NCBI RefSeq assembly: GCF_051020765.1 | Contig: NC_134931.1 | Coordinates: forward strand, 21,158,810-21,222,809 | Direction of reading: 5' to 3' | DNA: 64,000 nucleotides | DNA from: Lasioglossum baleicum | Taxonomy: Eukaryota > Arthropoda > Insecta > Hymenoptera > Halictidae | Part shown: in pieces, positions 1 to 13,714 of the stretch | Numbering within the stretch: position 1 is the first letter of the stretch | How the letters are laid out: the number at the start of each line of letters is the position of its first letter | Program-made: the position numbers and the translations under genes | The notes under the pieces: generated by a model | Told to the model about the DNA's origin: nothing | Database searches by the model: none | The model's input: only the letters and a program-made list of their open reading frames with translations

Positions 1-1395
1 ACAACAGAGTGGATACCCGTGACACTGATATCACCGCGGCTCTTAATCATGACGATGATTAGAAACATCGAATTATTTATGATGCACTTACAACATTCCG
101 ATATGGCCGGCGCCAACTTCTTTGCTGAGATGAATGAAATTTCGCGAATAACCTCGAATAGTTTGACAAGTAACATTTTCATAATTAATTTACTAACTTC
201 AAAGACTTGATTGGTGCACTTTTAAGATTGTAGAATGTAAAATGAACCCTTGGCTACATTCCCATTTCAGTTTTATGCAGGTTTGATGCTTAAATTGTTA
301 GTTATTAACAAATTTTGGAGAAGTGGTATGTTGTTTATCATCAGTAGAACGATAAGCTTTGGTCACGGATGAGCATTGCGGCAGTTAGCGTGATAAACTG
401 CAGCTGAAGCTTTCTTTATGTGTCACGATCACGAGCCTAAAGGTATTTAGGTAATCGTTCTGATTCCGCCTCCGCAATAACACTTTGCACACCACCGCAG
501 CAGGTTTACGTGTACACTGTACACTACTGTACATGCAGAAAGAGGAGGTAAACAGAGAGCAGGACCGACCGACAGGGCTCACCCTCCTACGGTTTGATTG
601 CTCTGGTCGAGAGTTTCGCACTCTTCAGAGTAAATGTGATCCGCGCTATCCTTTTCTCCGCTCCCCCCCCCCCCCAACGCCCCCTGGACCGTTGCCAGTC
701 GTTTTCAAAACTTCCATCCGTGTTTCTCTTTTCCATTCGCTGATCTCCCATCGACCCTCATTTCGGGTCTGACATGTGATTCTCTCGGCCACGACATCGC
801 CATTCCCTCAAACTCCAACCCCTTCTTATCCAATCCAGCCCCATTTCGATCTTCGTAGTCCCCCTAGCGCCGTCCGAACTTTCCGGGATGTTTGAACGCG
901 AAATATTTCGACGCGGCGCGCGGCGCGCGGCGGCCCTCCGCTGCGCCGCGCCACTCCGAATAAATGCCGGAACGAGGAGCCGAGCTCCCTCTTTGTTTTC
1001 GTCGTAGCTGACGGCTGTTGTTTGATCGTGGAAATATGCTTATCGCTCAAGAGTAAATATTGGAGCCGGATGGGAAGTCCTAAACGTGCAATCGAACTTG
1101 GAGGAAATCCCAGCGTGGACCCGTACCTCCGCCATATTTACGCTGTATAATGGCGAATTTCGAACTGCATGTTTTGCTTCGTTCCATTGTGTCTACGGCA
1201 ACCCGTACATTGTGCTTCTCTTTAAACATTCCTTGGAATTCGACGCAACCTATTTTTCTCAATACACTAGGTAGATGATTTGAAAAACATTGTGCCGGTG
1301 CCGGTTTTTCAGAGATTTCACGGATTCGAAGAAAAACTGCAGTTTTCACGGAAGGGGGATCCACATTCCTGTGAAACGTTGAGACTTTCAGAAAA

Positions 1396-1627
1396 TGGTG
1401 ATTTCGGTATTTTAAGGTGAAATAAAAAACCCAATTTTTTATTCAAGCAATAATATCTTTGCTAACGATGATAACCTGAAATCGCACTTGGACCAGTTTT
1501 TGGCCGATAAGGGCCAGAAGAGCGAAGAATTGTGAAGCTACCAAAAATATGGTAAAAGATCGTCGAACAAAACAAATTGGGTTTCATTGCACCTTAAAAT
1601 GTCGAAATTACTTTCTTGCCAACCCAA
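1396..1627 (+). mobile_element. Mariner (mellifera-type) remnant, internally deleted
   Basis: The right end reads as the inverted terminal repeat TTGGGTTGGCAAGAAAGTAA on the minus strand and abuts a TA. The left side keeps ATTTCGGTATTTTAAGGTG, the inner part of the same repeat. Between them, decayed text resembles the C-terminus of mariner transposase (LDQF..DKGQKSEE, then ...KRSSNK). Only about 230 bp remain, so it cannot be autonomous. Confidence 0.75.
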
Positions 1628-2739
1628 TAAATCGATTTTGCTATCAAAAATTCGGAAAAAATTCGCAATCGTGTGTGCTATCCGGTAGAATGTTTCTGGA
1701 TTTTTTTCGTAATTTTTTGTTAAGCAAACAGAAGAAATAATGTATGAAATCCCGTGTTCTCCCTATAACTACATTTGTAGTAGGGGTACCGACTTGAAAC
1801 TTGCTACAGACGGTTTTGTTTGGTGGCTCTATCGAATCGAAAAAGAAAAATCAATTTGATTTTGAAGCACATTTGACCCCGCTCCTATCCGACTATACAC
1901 TTCAGCCGTGCACTACTGTGATTGTTTGCTTCCAATCAGCATAAATCTGGACTAATTATTATAGTGGCTGAATGAGCTTCCCTGTAAAAGCCCCCGACGG
2001 CCACCCTGATACTCATCCAGCCCATTTGTGTACAGTGTACAACACCATCGTCTAGCCCTCCGGTCCATTGCAACTCGCACGTAATTTCGGCCAGGTTGTC
2101 TTAGCGTTCCACACAACCGTTCTCGTTGGAACGCCGACAGGTCCTTGGAGCATGATTGCCCTCGACGATGACTCCCTGTTCCGTCGTCGTGCCTCGTCGG
2201 AAAAACTCGCTCCGTCGACGGAATTAAACCGGACAAGGTGACGGGGCAGCGCGAATAATTGAATGGTGTCCAGGATCAACAGCTGAGGAACACAAAAGGA
2301 GATTAAAGCTGCAATAGCTGCCAGCTTCGAAGTCGAGACGGCGCGGCGCGGCGCGGCGCGGCGGTCTTCTTTTATTTATTTGCGAGGATGCGATTAAACC
2401 AGGCCCGATGAAAACGAGGACGCTGCTGCTTCCTTTAGATATTGTTGCGATTATGGAAATTGTTGATGAGACTGGAAACGACGACAGTAAAGAGAATTTC
2501 CTTTTCATCTCTACCTACCGTCTCTCCACAAAGTTCCCGAGATGAAATTCAAACACCGACACATATTTCGTAGGATATTCGTGCTTTTTACTTCGAATTT
2601 ATCAGTGTAGTATTCTCGCGCAATGTACACTCTCCACAATCATTATTTTACTCTCTCATCCATAAGTATTGGGACACCCGCAGCAAATTCATAGACATTG
2701 TGAGTTTCTGCAACAATTGCCTGACTATTTTTCACTAAT

Positions 2740-2740
<1 letters not shown>

Positions 2741-2777
<37 letters not shown>
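2741..2777. repeat. (TAA)n microsatellite
   Basis: About twelve uninterrupted trinucleotide units. Confidence 0.95.
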
Positions 2778-2778
<1 letters not shown>

Positions 2779-2824
2779 TTCATTGGACAGGTAGTCATCG
2801 TGAATTACAATAGATTTAGGACAT

Positions 2825-3050
2825 ACGAAGGTCAACACTATAATACTCAGAATTTGATACTCTATCGATCTATGGGGTAAAAAATAGGACATTCTATTAA
2901 CAAAAAAAATTCAAGGTGACCTTGAAATCTCCTCTATGCCTCCACCCCCGCAGAAAATGTTTGCGTCACAATATGCCCCCCTCTATACCGTATAAGTTTT
3001 GTATAAAACATTTTTTCATATTTGTATTGCTATTATAAATTTCTCTTCGC
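2825..3050. repeat. Partial copy of the ACAGGGTG-type foldback family
   Basis: This stretch shares GGTCAACACT, ACTCTATCGAT, CAAGGTGACCTTGA and CCCCGCAGAAAATG-like blocks with the elements near 4.4-4.8, 21.3-21.8 and 47.5-48.1 kb. No clear terminus is visible on the left. Confidence 0.7.
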
Positions 3051-3700
3051 GTACAGTCCAAACCTTTGTTCGTCACTGTAGCTACTTACCGGTATTATGT
3101 AGTTGCCGTCCGGAGACAAGGAAACTACCGCTACATCTATTTCTTATCAGAGGAGCTTCGATATCGAAAAAATAAACGAGCGAAATCCGATGGAACAAGC
3201 GACGTTGAAAGTGCAGGTGTAAAAAAAATCAGACACTCTCTTTCGCGCGGGGTAAGCGGTTAGATAATTCGGTGACAGGATGGTTTTTTGTTCGCGGGTG
3301 TCGCAGTTACGGGTCGGGAGTTAAATCGAGCATTTTACGAGGCTCGGCCAGTAGTAATGGAAAACGTATTACCGGACCCGTAAGTTCTGTCAGTAGGGAC
3401 ACAGGCGCGCGCGGCCGACATTATAACGCGGATGTGCAGGCTGTACTTAACGACGAAACTCCGTGGAAACTGTAATTTTTGTCGAAAAGGAGGAAAAAGT
3501 AGTCGCGATGTGTGGTACGGTTCGGTGACGGAGGGAAAAGGATGGAGAGAGTGGCGAAGGGTGTAAGGTAGGATGACGGAGACGAAGGAGGTCTCGAACA
3601 GGAAAAGATGAAGCGTCATGCAGTGTGTAAAATACGACCCGGGCGAAAAAGTTAAACAAATGGGATGCGAAAACGAACGTTACGAGCGACCGGACCGAGC

Positions 3701-3724
3701 GACGCGACGCGACGCGACGCGACG
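3701..3724. repeat. (CGACG)n tandem tract
   Basis: Five GACGC units in a row, inside a GC-rich patch. It resembles the GGCGC tracts seen elsewhere in the window. Confidence 0.85.
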
Positions 3725-4370
3725 GTTCGCATCCCGGCGAACGAAGAACGAGATAATGATAATTGGAAATGCACCGAGACCGCGTGTGACCGTTCCCTTC
3801 GAATGTACAACCCTTGTCGAGCCATTAACGTCCACCCTGACCGCCCGAAGATTTATCTTTTCGTATTAAACGTCACTTTCAGCTCAAGTTTGTTTTTCTT
3901 TTTCTTTTTTTATCTCCACGGCTTCTATTCTCCAAGTTTTCTGCTGAAAAGGGAAGGTAATTAGCAGGCCAAAAAATTAATGTACCCACGCCCGCGTATT
4001 TGACGCTTTCGTGACTCGCCGGGCCTCGTTAAACTGTTTAGTCCACGGCTGTTCGCGGAATAAGAATGCTGGTGCAGCGGAACCGTGATTACGAACGCGC
4101 GCGAATTACCTTACTTATTCATTAACCCCTTGCCGTACCTTTTCTTTTACGGTTACAGTGATTAGAACGTCTTTATGCACAAAAATCTCGTAGAAGGCAA
4201 AAGAAAATGTATATTTTTCGTATGGCTACATTTATTTTATTTTAATGCTTAAATATTGATTACAAACGAATCGAATTTTATTTCGTCTAAAATGAAACGC
4301 GTGACATTCATATTTGCTAGACTTTGTTAACCCTTTGATTGCTAAAGGAGTCTATCTATACATATAATAT

Positions 4371-4810
4371 ACAGGGTGGTCCATTTATCTTGAGACAATC
4401 AATTAGTAATACGGAAACCAGCAGGAATATGAAAAAATGTTTTATATAAAATATTCTTCATATGAAGAATATTTGCTATGCACGTTTTTCCATAATGGCC
4501 CTTTAATAATGTCCTATTTTTTATACCATAGATCGATAGAGTATCAAATTCTGAGTATAAAAGTGTTGACCTTCGTATGTCCTAAACCTAATAGTTAACG
4601 AGATATTATCCAAAGAAAAAAGAAAATTGCTTCGATAATATCTCGTTAACTATTAGAATTAGGACATAGATATGGAGGTGTGAATACATTTTTACTGAGA
4701 ATTCGATAGTCTATCGATTCATGGTACAGAAAGTAGGTGTTCCCATTAAAAAAAATCAAGCTGCCCTTGAAATGTCCTCTATGCCGACACCCACGCAGAA
4801 AATGTTGATA
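4371..4810. repeat. Foldback repeat of the ACAGGGTG family
   Basis: It begins ATACAGGGTGG and carries near-palindromic halves. GTTGACCTTCGTATGTCCTAAA followed by GTTAACGAGATATTAT is mirrored by ATAATATCTCGTTAAC and a second diverged half. Paired CTATCGAT blocks flank the centre near 4625. No coding potential is visible. Confidence 0.75.
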
Positions 4811-5109
4811 GTTTGTTCATAACGTTTTTCCATATTATTACAAATAACGGATATATTCAAAGTAGACATAGTTATTGCTCTACCCTGTATACAAAACTTA
4901 CGCACGGTATAAACTGTAAACCTTTAACCTCTAAAGGCGTAACTAATAAAGTAGGACATCAATTTCAGTTTTCTCAAAAATCTGTCTACAAACATGTTTT
5001 TGTATACATAGATATATTTGCTGTCCGATTCCCATATCGATAGATCAAACTCGTACGTTCAACGAAATTCTAACGAGTAAACACCAATTTAACCCATGTC
5101 GCACCGCAA

Positions 5110-5123
5110 GACTAATATTAGTC
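5110..5123. repeat. Perfect 14-bp palindrome GACTAATATTAGTC
   Basis: The same ATTAGT/ACTAAT words recur several times in the next 90 bases, making a small cluster. The function is unknown. Confidence 0.6.
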
Positions 5124-5285
5124 GTTTCATCGCCGATCACCAACGACCAAATGAATAATATTAGTCCTATATTAGTAGTCATATTATTCGTACTAATCAT
5201 TTGTGACTCGCAGAAACTAAATCACTTTAATTTCTTTAGCGATGGATAACTAAACTATTGCAAAAATGCATCCAATGTTTCAATT

Positions 5286-5475
5286 AGTAGATTATACAGG
5301 GTGAGAGTCAACTAACGTTATATAATCTACACAAATATCTGTGTTGTTTTCAAAGATAGATTAAATGTCTTGAAGACAAAGTTGAATGGTAACATGGGGC
5401 TCATACGATACCAAAAAGATTTTTCTTTTTATGTAATTTTTTTTAGAGATATCAAGGTCTCACAATCCCTATCAT
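5286..5475. repeat. Copy of dispersed repeat (ACAGGGTGAGAGTCAAC type)
   Basis: It shares GTTGAATGGTAA, ATGGGGCTCATACGATACC and TTTTTTTTAGAGATAT with copies near 16.45-16.62 kb and, inverted, 21.67-21.83 kb. Confidence 0.75.
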
Positions 5476-7369
5476 TACGAAACTGAACATCTCCCTTTCA
5501 TTACGAATTCAGTTTCAGTGACTATATGTATAATTACTCAAGGTCATTCAAGCTCACGGACAGAAAAAACGTGTAAAACAAAAATATGGAAGCAGAACAC
5601 GTTTATCAGCAGTGAGACTTGTAGTAAACTAAGGTCCTTCAACGCAATGGAATGTTTCCAAACATCCTCTAGCCGATTACGCTGCGATTTATTTTCTAAC
5701 AGTATTTGTGTGTTTCCAAACGCGATTCCGCTGTGTCTTACTCGATGATTGAAAGGTGTGACATGATCACGGTTTACTGTGAATGTAGACAAAATGCATT
5801 GGAGGCCCGATTGCTTTAGAAGAAAGGTACCCCGAGCGAAACACTCCATTTCTAGGCTGACTTTTGCTAATATCTGCAAGTTATTTAGAAATACCCGAGG
5901 CCCGGATCAAGCTAGCCTAATCGAAATTACCGCTATCGAAATTGATATTTGTTCTGTGGATCCGACCGCGGTTTTTTCCACCGTTGATCCGCGCGCTCAG
6001 CGACAGGCAAAACCGGCGCAACATCGGCCAACAAATTTAATTAATTCTGATAATTGAGAAGTTTATCAAGTCGGGAGTTTGCGTGTTAGAGGAAGCGACG
6101 AGGGACAGGGGTTCGCTAATTTGCCGACAGTTTTACGTCCGCAAACGTTGGTCGACTTTATAAATGAAAACGAAGCCCCGTTGTGTTCCGAGTTACCGCG
6201 GTCGCGGTCGCGTGCGCCAAACCGACGACGGGTTTGCTTTTAATTAAATCATAATGTACTTTCGCGCATATACGTATGTGTGCGTATCTAATCGCACACT
6301 TCAAAGCTTCGAGATTGTCGCTTGGCCTCTCACCGATCCTCCACAACTGACTAACCCGCCTCCTCTGCAGTGTCCTCTGACGACTAACCTGGTTCCCCTA
6401 ATTCGGCGAGGCGAAAAAGAAAACACTTTTCCTCTCAATCACCTATTTCCGGCCGAAACCTGAAGTTAAAAATATCACCATTTGATAGAGCGCATCTGAT
6501 TTATAAAAGAAACACTTTGAATTTTTGAAAATAACCTATTTTCTAGATTATGAATGGGTGGTACGGATGGTCTGAGACACCCGGTATAATTGGCAATGGC
6601 TTAGGTCCGTTTACAGCTCTAATTAATAATTTTAAAAAATTTATTTTTGATGATATCTCGTGTAGACACGTTAGTCTTTCCGATACCCTCGATGAAACAG
6701 CTATTCGGTTAGCTTAATTGCCACAGATTGAGTACTGAAATGACAATTTGGATATTCCCGGTCAAAAGACTCCGGCACAGCACTCGGAGGATTAAGGGAT
6801 ATGAAGTATATCGCGCACAAAATTTTATTAGCTCTAGAAGTACATATTTTGAAATGAACCTGCTGTGGAGCCAGAGTGACAATGATAATGGTCTCGCTAC
6901 TTCGCGACTTTTCTAGCATTGATAAGTATATCGTTGTTACTCGAGCCACCGGTGGAGGCGTTACCCTCTTATGCCGTTTATCAAAGACAGCCATATATTT
7001 TGCTCGCGTCAAGTGCACGCCGCTGCCCGGCTACTTGAGGTAGTGCCATTCGAAATAAAGTGGATTTTCCCCGAGGACGCTCTCCAACCCCGATTGAAAA
7101 TTATTTAATTATTTGGAAGAGTAAATTAGACCAATGCCTTCTCTCCCTTGCTATGCTCGACTACTACAAGTTATGCCCAAGCGTGAGCATTAATTTGGAA
7201 ATTAAATAATTATTAAAATTAATTTAAATGAAATTTGGTTATTTCTAAAAATATATATTTTACATTGTTATCTTAACACTAGAAACTACCGAGCACTAAA
7301 CGCGATTAGCATAAAATTGCCTTATAATAATGACCAAGTTGCATTTATTTAGACTTCGTACGTTCGTTA

Positions 7370-7640
7370 CGCTGTCAATTGTTGGAGCATCCACCATATT
7401 CACCATACCTGACCCCCTTAGCCTTCCACTTGTTCCCAACCCTCAAAAAATTCCTATGCGACAGGCGTTTTTCATCAAATGAAGAAGTTACGGCAGCCGT
7501 AGATGAGTATTTTAGAGGTCTCATGGGGTAAACGAATTAGAAAATCGCTGGAAAATATGTATTGAGCTTAAGGGAGAATGTACTGAAGAATAAATGTATT
7601 TTGACTCATTATTTCATGTCCGTTTCATTGTTAGGCTACG
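7370..7640 (+). mobile_element. Mariner transposase 3' fragment (pseudogene)
   Basis: Translation gives decayed mariner transposase C-terminus: HPPYSPYLTPLAFHLFPTLK, then KKFLCDRRFSSNEEVTAAVD, then EYFRGLMG. In a shifted frame with stops it continues as an IELKGECTEE-like end. The catalytic-region aspartate of the PPYSPDLxPxD box is replaced (PYL, LAF), and stops break the frame. The 5' half is not visible. Confidence 0.8.
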
Positions 7641-7694
7641 AACTTTGTGAATGACGACATGTAGCTGTTGCAGCTTTATGAAAATAGCTACATG

Positions 7695-7910
7695 CGCAGC
7701 TGTATGCTTCCGAGTAGTGCAAATTACGCTGCCGAATAATGCAAATGTCGCGTCGTAAACGTTAAAATAGGACGTTTGAGAGCGATCGCGGCCTAGATTG
7801 TTCATTCATCTAGCGCTTTTGACTACTGAAAAACCCCATCTTTGCATTATCGAGAAATGAGAACGCGTATCCCGGACCCTTGCAATCCTCGAACAAAACT
7901 ACCCCCTTAA
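7695..7910. repeat. Fragment of the TTAA-flanked element family
   Basis: The blocks TGCCGAATAATGCAAAT, CGTAAACGTTAAAATAGGAC and GCGATCGCGG, and the end ...CCCCCTTAA, match the right arm of the element at 43859-44498. It is a truncated, single-arm-rich copy. Confidence 0.7.
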
Positions 7911-10900
7911 AAAGTAGTTAAAAGTGTCCGGATTTCAGACGGAAAAGTCCGGTGTTTTTATGCCGTCCGTCTTAGATTTGCGATTTTATTGGTGGCAACC
8001 CTAGTTGTGTGAAGTAAAATACGAGGATTAAGAACAGTAAATATTCCTGACTGCGATAGGAGAAGTGGAGGATACCGGAAGGAAATTCAAAATCGCTACC
8101 AACCTCGGGGAACGAGAGAAATTTCAAAGTTTAGCGATGTCTTACGGAAGCGAGCCGGCAGTGTCCGATCTAGCAAATTCGCAGCATCCGATGGTCCTCG
8201 CCATTCCAAAGATTTCAGGGGGAGAAACGGTTATCGCGGACACGCGGCGCAGCGTTGCGGAAAGAGGCGGCGCGGAGCGGCAGCCACAGCGAAAAGTCAC
8301 TTAGCAGCAATGGCGCATTCGATCCAAGTTAAACGGCCGTTTATGGTCGACGAGACAGCGGATTAGCGGCTAGGTAATTGCGGAACAGCACGGATGGACG
8401 TGCGGACGGAAGCGAGCTAGTTTTCGAGCAGTATCAGGAACCTGGATATCGCAGGTAGGGACGATGATAGGTAAGCCAGCGTAATGTGTCGGTCCATTTA
8501 GACCAGGAAGTATAATGACAAGAGAGGAGCGGAACGAAACGGAACGGATGGATGGCTGAAGATAGCTCCAACACACTTGGAAAACGGAGAAACGTCGCGT
8601 CGCGAGTAGAATAACACCGGGGCGGGGCGGGGCGGGGTAATGAAACATACCGGATAACAACTGGGCTATCTGCGAAAGGAAAACAGAAAGGGTACGAAGA
8701 ATGGAGGGTAAACGAGCCCTCGGTGAAATGAAGTTGTGTATTAGTTGAGAGGGAAATAAGGGAAGCAAAAAGGCGGAGCAAGTTAACGAGAAACAGGTGA
8801 GAAGCGTAGAAGAAAAGTTGAATTAAGTTTGAAGAGCGGGATGAGGGTGAATCTACGACAAAGACTGTAGACACGAATTTTCTCCGGCTCTTCGACTTTT
8901 CTTTTACTTTCGAACCGTCCAACTTCTCACTGAAAAGAGTCACACGACAGACTGACATCGGGACGCTCTTTATCTATGATTGAATTTTCATTACGAGCAC
9001 TTTAAGGTTGATATTCCGATAAAAAATACGAGAAATATAATATTACAACTCGTCCATGTCAATTTTTAAAGAATTTTACTTACAATTCATTGCAAATTCC
9101 ACTAACTTGGAACCACAAACGCGTCGCGCGGCGCCTGACGGTATAGTCGGAACCTTTTGGTGTATTGGTTATATGTACATAGTTATGTCTTCGTTGTAAC
9201 CGGTGTGTGAGCGAGCGAGTTTCGCAGAGTATACTTACAATTAGTTTGAGGGAAGAAACCGTTCATAAATATTAATTTATAAGCTAAAATGGTTCTACGA
9301 TTGCGTTGTTTTGTTTTTCAATTCTAATATATATATAGCTGAAGATAATAAATAAATATTATTCCTACCGGAAACCACGCCGTGGCGCTCCCTTCACACG
9401 TACCCTAACAAGGTGAACAAGTTTTAATTCGAACTAGAAATTACTGTTTCGAACAGTACGAATTTTGAATTATACGGTTTGAGAAGTATGTACCGTGCAC
9501 CCTCAAGCTGGAAAATATCGAACGTAAAATTCAAAAACAATTTTGTATAAAGTTGTTAATACTGTGATTAATATTGATATCGTGTACCGTACAAAGAGCT
9601 TTAATATAAGCGACGGAAGGGAGTCAGTTTAAAAACCGTCGGAAACGGCACTTATTATGCACTGAAGTTCGTAAAAAAGATTTTCAAAAATTCAAACAAA
9701 ACTCTCAAACCTAGGATTAACAAATCATGATATAATACATTTAATACACTTTACAGTTGAAACTGTCTCGAAACTTTAAACTTTAAGCTGTCTTAGATTC
9801 CGAACTGTTCCAAAGTTTCAACCAATTGAAACCATATGTTCAGATTCGATCTAGTTCAGATTACTCCAAGTTATTATAAAGTATTATACCATTTGTATAT
9901 GTAATTCATATGTTAGTCGAAACTTTACCAACACTCCCAACTTGAACTTTAATCTCAAATTGGCTGCCTGTTATCACCAAACTTCAAAATCACGCTGAAA
10001 GCGAGTCGATTTAAAGAATTTACAATCCAAAGTTAGAGGCGTGCGAGAATATTCGTGAATTCCCAGATTTTTTCGAGATTCCCTGGGATATTCGGGTTTC
10101 CTACGAACGTTTCCTGAATGTCCAACTGCGGACGTCTTTGTGCTATCTGGGTTAGAATTTTTCAATAGTACAAAACCATAATTATCAAGAAAAGAGTGTA
10201 GAGTTTAATATGCATTAGACAACAAATCGATAAAAAAATTTTTAAGGAATTATTTTAACAGACACACATATGGTTCGTTTTTTAATGAGAATTCCAATCG
10301 GCCTCAGCGGAAAGTTCAGCGTGGGGCGCATGCACGCCCCCCCCCCCCACGTGGCACGGAACGTGTTAACCTAAGTTAGCTCAAGTATCAAAAATTTTTG
10401 TATAATTTATTTTTCTTAATTGTACTGTCATTGTTTTGGTTCGTGACTGTAAACAGGTGTATATGTAGAATACGAAGCCCTTATCCCGGTCATTTTCGGG
10501 ATGTAAGTTCACCAGCGTAGAAGAAAACGAGAAAAGGAGGGAGCAGATGATGATAGGAAGCATGGAATAGGGAAGAATGGGGGCAGACATAAGTAAGGCG
10601 TCGAGCGTGCAAGCGATTTAGTGGGAGGATAGTTCGAATTTGGGCGAAACAATGGCTGAGGATGACCCCAGTGCACAACTCTGTACCGTTCCAGCATGCG
10701 AACCCGACAAGGACCACTTATCTCCAGGGTAAACCCTGGCCAAGTTCGGTCTCGTACTCAGGATTGACCTTCTACCACTACGAACCGCGGCTACAACCTA
10801 AGGCGGCTATGCGACCACACTAATCTCTCTTTATCCTGACGGTTTATACTTTCGCATACCTTCACCCCTACGATAAATTCCCACTTGGAGTTCGTGTTCG

Positions 10901-11390
10901 ATAGTCGGTGCCTTTGGGAAACGAATAAAAAGACTATTTTTATGGTATGTACAACTGTGTATTCTCTCTTTCGAGTTTATTCAGTCTGTAAACGATAAAT
11001 CTTTTCAAGTTGCAGTTAGATTGTTGTTCGGCTCGAATCGAACCACGCTTTGTAACTTGAAACTTGTCAATCCTTGTCCTCTCATTATTGTTAATACAGT
11101 GGCCTGCAAAAATGTTTGCACGCAAAGCGAAGGCTCGTTTAATTGGGTTTGATTGGCTTATTAACACATCATCGACCGGTGATTATTGCATAATTTTGAA
11201 AAATCTATGGTTCATGGCTAAACACTTCTTAATGGAACCTTGAATAGCAACAGCAATTTTCATTATCAACTAACAAGTAGTCACCCCCACAGTAACGTCA
11301 TCTAACAGTTTCATTTTTTAAGATTGCAATGTAAAAGAAAATTTTTGAATGCCAATACCGACCGAGTTCGTGCACACGAGACCAAATTAA

Positions 11391-12571
11391 TTACTCCGGG
11401 AGCCGACGAGATATGTACTATTAAAGACTGCCAGCCTTATGGGAGATCGTGTCACCCGAATATTTCGGTGTTCTCTTACACCCTCTAACAATAAGATATG
11501 TATTCTGACTGTAGTGAGAAACAGAAGGCCATCGACATGATCTTTCTGCTGTGTCGGACCTTGCTTGCATGTACCAGACCGGTTGGAGCCGGTATTCGGC
11601 GTCGACACATTGAGAGGCGTGGCTCAGTGAGACCTGTTCACTCGTGTAGCCATGCTACAGTGTCCTCTCTATTCGTCATCCTACCCGAGTTCACCTCAAC
11701 TTGTGTTGCTTGGTGACAGGTAGTTGGTAGAGAAATGGGATATCGTTTGAACACTTCTCACTGTTCATTTCTCTCGGTGAGGACACGTCGGGTATCGGCT
11801 CTGACCGGAGCTGGGCTGCAAGCATTGTACGCGCCGCGTCACCATCGAACAGAGCAGAACCTTCTGCTCTGGTTCGTTTTAGTTTTTCTCTTTGAAAGAA
11901 TCAGAGCCTTCTGCCTGATTCATCTTTGATCCCCCGTGGATCGGAGACATACTTGCGTAATTTAGTATAAGTTCGTCGTTGTAAGAAAGGGAGCCAGAGG
12001 GAATATTACATTCGTTCTGACTCCCTTTCGGGTCTCTTGTGCAGCAACCTCCTCGTGGTGAGACCTGGGCAATCGGTATTATCCTTTATTTGTAAGAACT
12101 TCTAGTGTCTTATGAATAAAGGATAATATCGAGCTAATAGCTGCACATTTAATAAATATGTTGATTTTCAATAAATTCTATTCCTATACCTATTGTCTTT
12201 CACAACATTTTGTAATATTACCTTCCTTCAGAACAAAATATATGTATTATTCAAGCTGATTTGCCCCGGGCGTGAAAAAATTTCATATATCGTCTGATTC
12301 TATTTAGGTAAAGAGACGAGATAGTATTTCGTCGGTGATGGTATTATAAGGCAATTACAGAATGGGTATAATGTGAGCATATTCTATACTATATCATTCT
12401 TCTTCTAATACTTGACGAGTATCTCGTCGGTGGTAGAACTTTTAGCGATGTGGTATTTCAGATCACTGTAAGTTCCACGTTATCCCCGCGCCCGTCGCGT
12501 CCGGTTACTGTCCCGCTGAATAACACAGGGGCTGGCAGTCTTTAATAGTATCTCATCGGTGCTCCGGGTAA
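11391..12571. mobile_element. Unclassified 1.2-kb inverted-terminal-repeat element
   Basis: The left end (TTACTCCGGGAGCCGACGAG, then ATATGTACTATTAAAGACTG and CCAGCC) is mirrored at the right end (GGCTGGCAGTCTTTAATAGT, then ATCTCATCGGTGCTCCGGGTAA). The motif TATCTCGTCGGTG and its complement recurs near 12310, 12325, 12415 and 12425 as well as at both tips, as subterminal repeats that a transposase might bind. The interior has no recognisable transposase. I could not settle the target duplication. Confidence 0.7.
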
Positions 12572-12834
12572 TATGGCCGACCTAGTTTTTCCGCCAATTA
12601 CTTATTTCCAGGTCGAGAATACGTTACGCTGCGTTTCGAAACGATAGCCACAAATATGGCTCATGGTTAATTGACGTGCAAATTTATACCCGATTCGAAA
12701 TATTCCACTGTATACGTATAGCGAAAAAGCCGCGAATTATCGTCCATCCGTATAGTAAAAGAAATGTGGATAAACACACGAAAGTGTCGCAAAAATGAAA
12801 TGAAAATATTCATGCAACCCTATAGATGGCCAAC

Positions 12835-12992
12835 CTTGTTTTATGAGCGCGGAATTATGAAGCTATGTACCAGAAAGATGGCAAAAGATCATCGAACAAA
12901 ATGGAGAACATTCTCTTAAGTTAATTGCTCGAATAGAAAAGTTGGCTTTTACTTCACATTAAAATACCGAAGTTACTTTTTGGCCAACCCAA
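12835..12992 (+). mobile_element. Mariner remnant (right end)
   Basis: The end reads TTGGGTTGGCCAAAAAGTAA on the minus strand next to a TA. Just inside it, decayed text resembles the transposase C-terminus (IMKL...R.MAK...EQNGEHS). It is the same subfamily as the copies at 1.4 and 26.3 kb. Confidence 0.7.
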
Positions 12993-13162
12993 TACATGCT
13001 TAGCAGTTAGTACTCAACTAAAAATGCTTTGGCACCAAACATGTGGCAAAGATTAACCAGATAATCTGGCAACGAGTGTGTTAAGAGGATAAAGGCAACT
13101 TTACGATTCTCCGTAGATGGGCAAAGTTACGATAATTCGCGCACATTCTGCCTTGTTTGCGA

Positions 13163-13193
13163 CGGCGCGGCGCGGCGCGGCGCGGCGCGGCGA
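13163..13193. repeat. (GGCGC)n tandem tract
   Basis: Six GC-pentamer units in AT-rich surroundings. Similar short tracts occur at about 915-935, 2339-2363, 13441-13459, 18403-18419 and 23266-23281. Confidence 0.9.
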
Positions 13194-13714
13194 CACTACA
13201 ACTGAAAGTCGCAAACACGCTCCAGTTTTCCTGTAAACAGTGGAGACTAACCGGGGCTCAAGCGTCTCGAATGATTTTTCGTGTTTGTCACAGTCGTGTG
13301 CCTGGATCAACATAACTGCACAATTTTCGTAAACACACTTCCGATCGAGTTACACTGAATCTACAGAAACGCCTGTACACGTACACGTATATGACAAACG
13401 AGTCCACTCTAGTAATATGTGTAACTAAATTAACCCCCGGACGGCGCGCGGCGCGGCGGATTACCGCGCGACTGATATTGGGTCCATTCGAACGGAGAAA
13501 TTAGTATGTTTGTCATTGAAAATAAGTTTTTTGATCAAACCTTTTTCCTTTCTATCTATGGAACGTCGAATTCTTTTAAAAATAAAAAATTTATTTTCGA
13601 ATATAATGTACATTTTAATTATTTCCCTCGCGGGTCTTGATTACCCACCGGGCCTTAATTTATCCTGGCTGTTTGTCTCCCGATCAAGCCGGTAATCGAG
13701 GTCCTACTGTACTA

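Noticed and set aside
8065..8304. 79-codon plus-strand frame in a GC-rich patch
   Set aside because: No domain, no splice signals joining it to anything; could be chance in GC-rich DNA.
8434..8958. 174-codon minus-strand open frame
   Set aside because: Composition follows a purine-rich strand (Ser/Phe/Leu-rich, no domain); no splice partners or neighbours support it.
10700..10810. Possible rRNA or tRNA-like segment
   Set aside because: No cloverleaf, no A/B box pair and no conserved rRNA core could be recognised.
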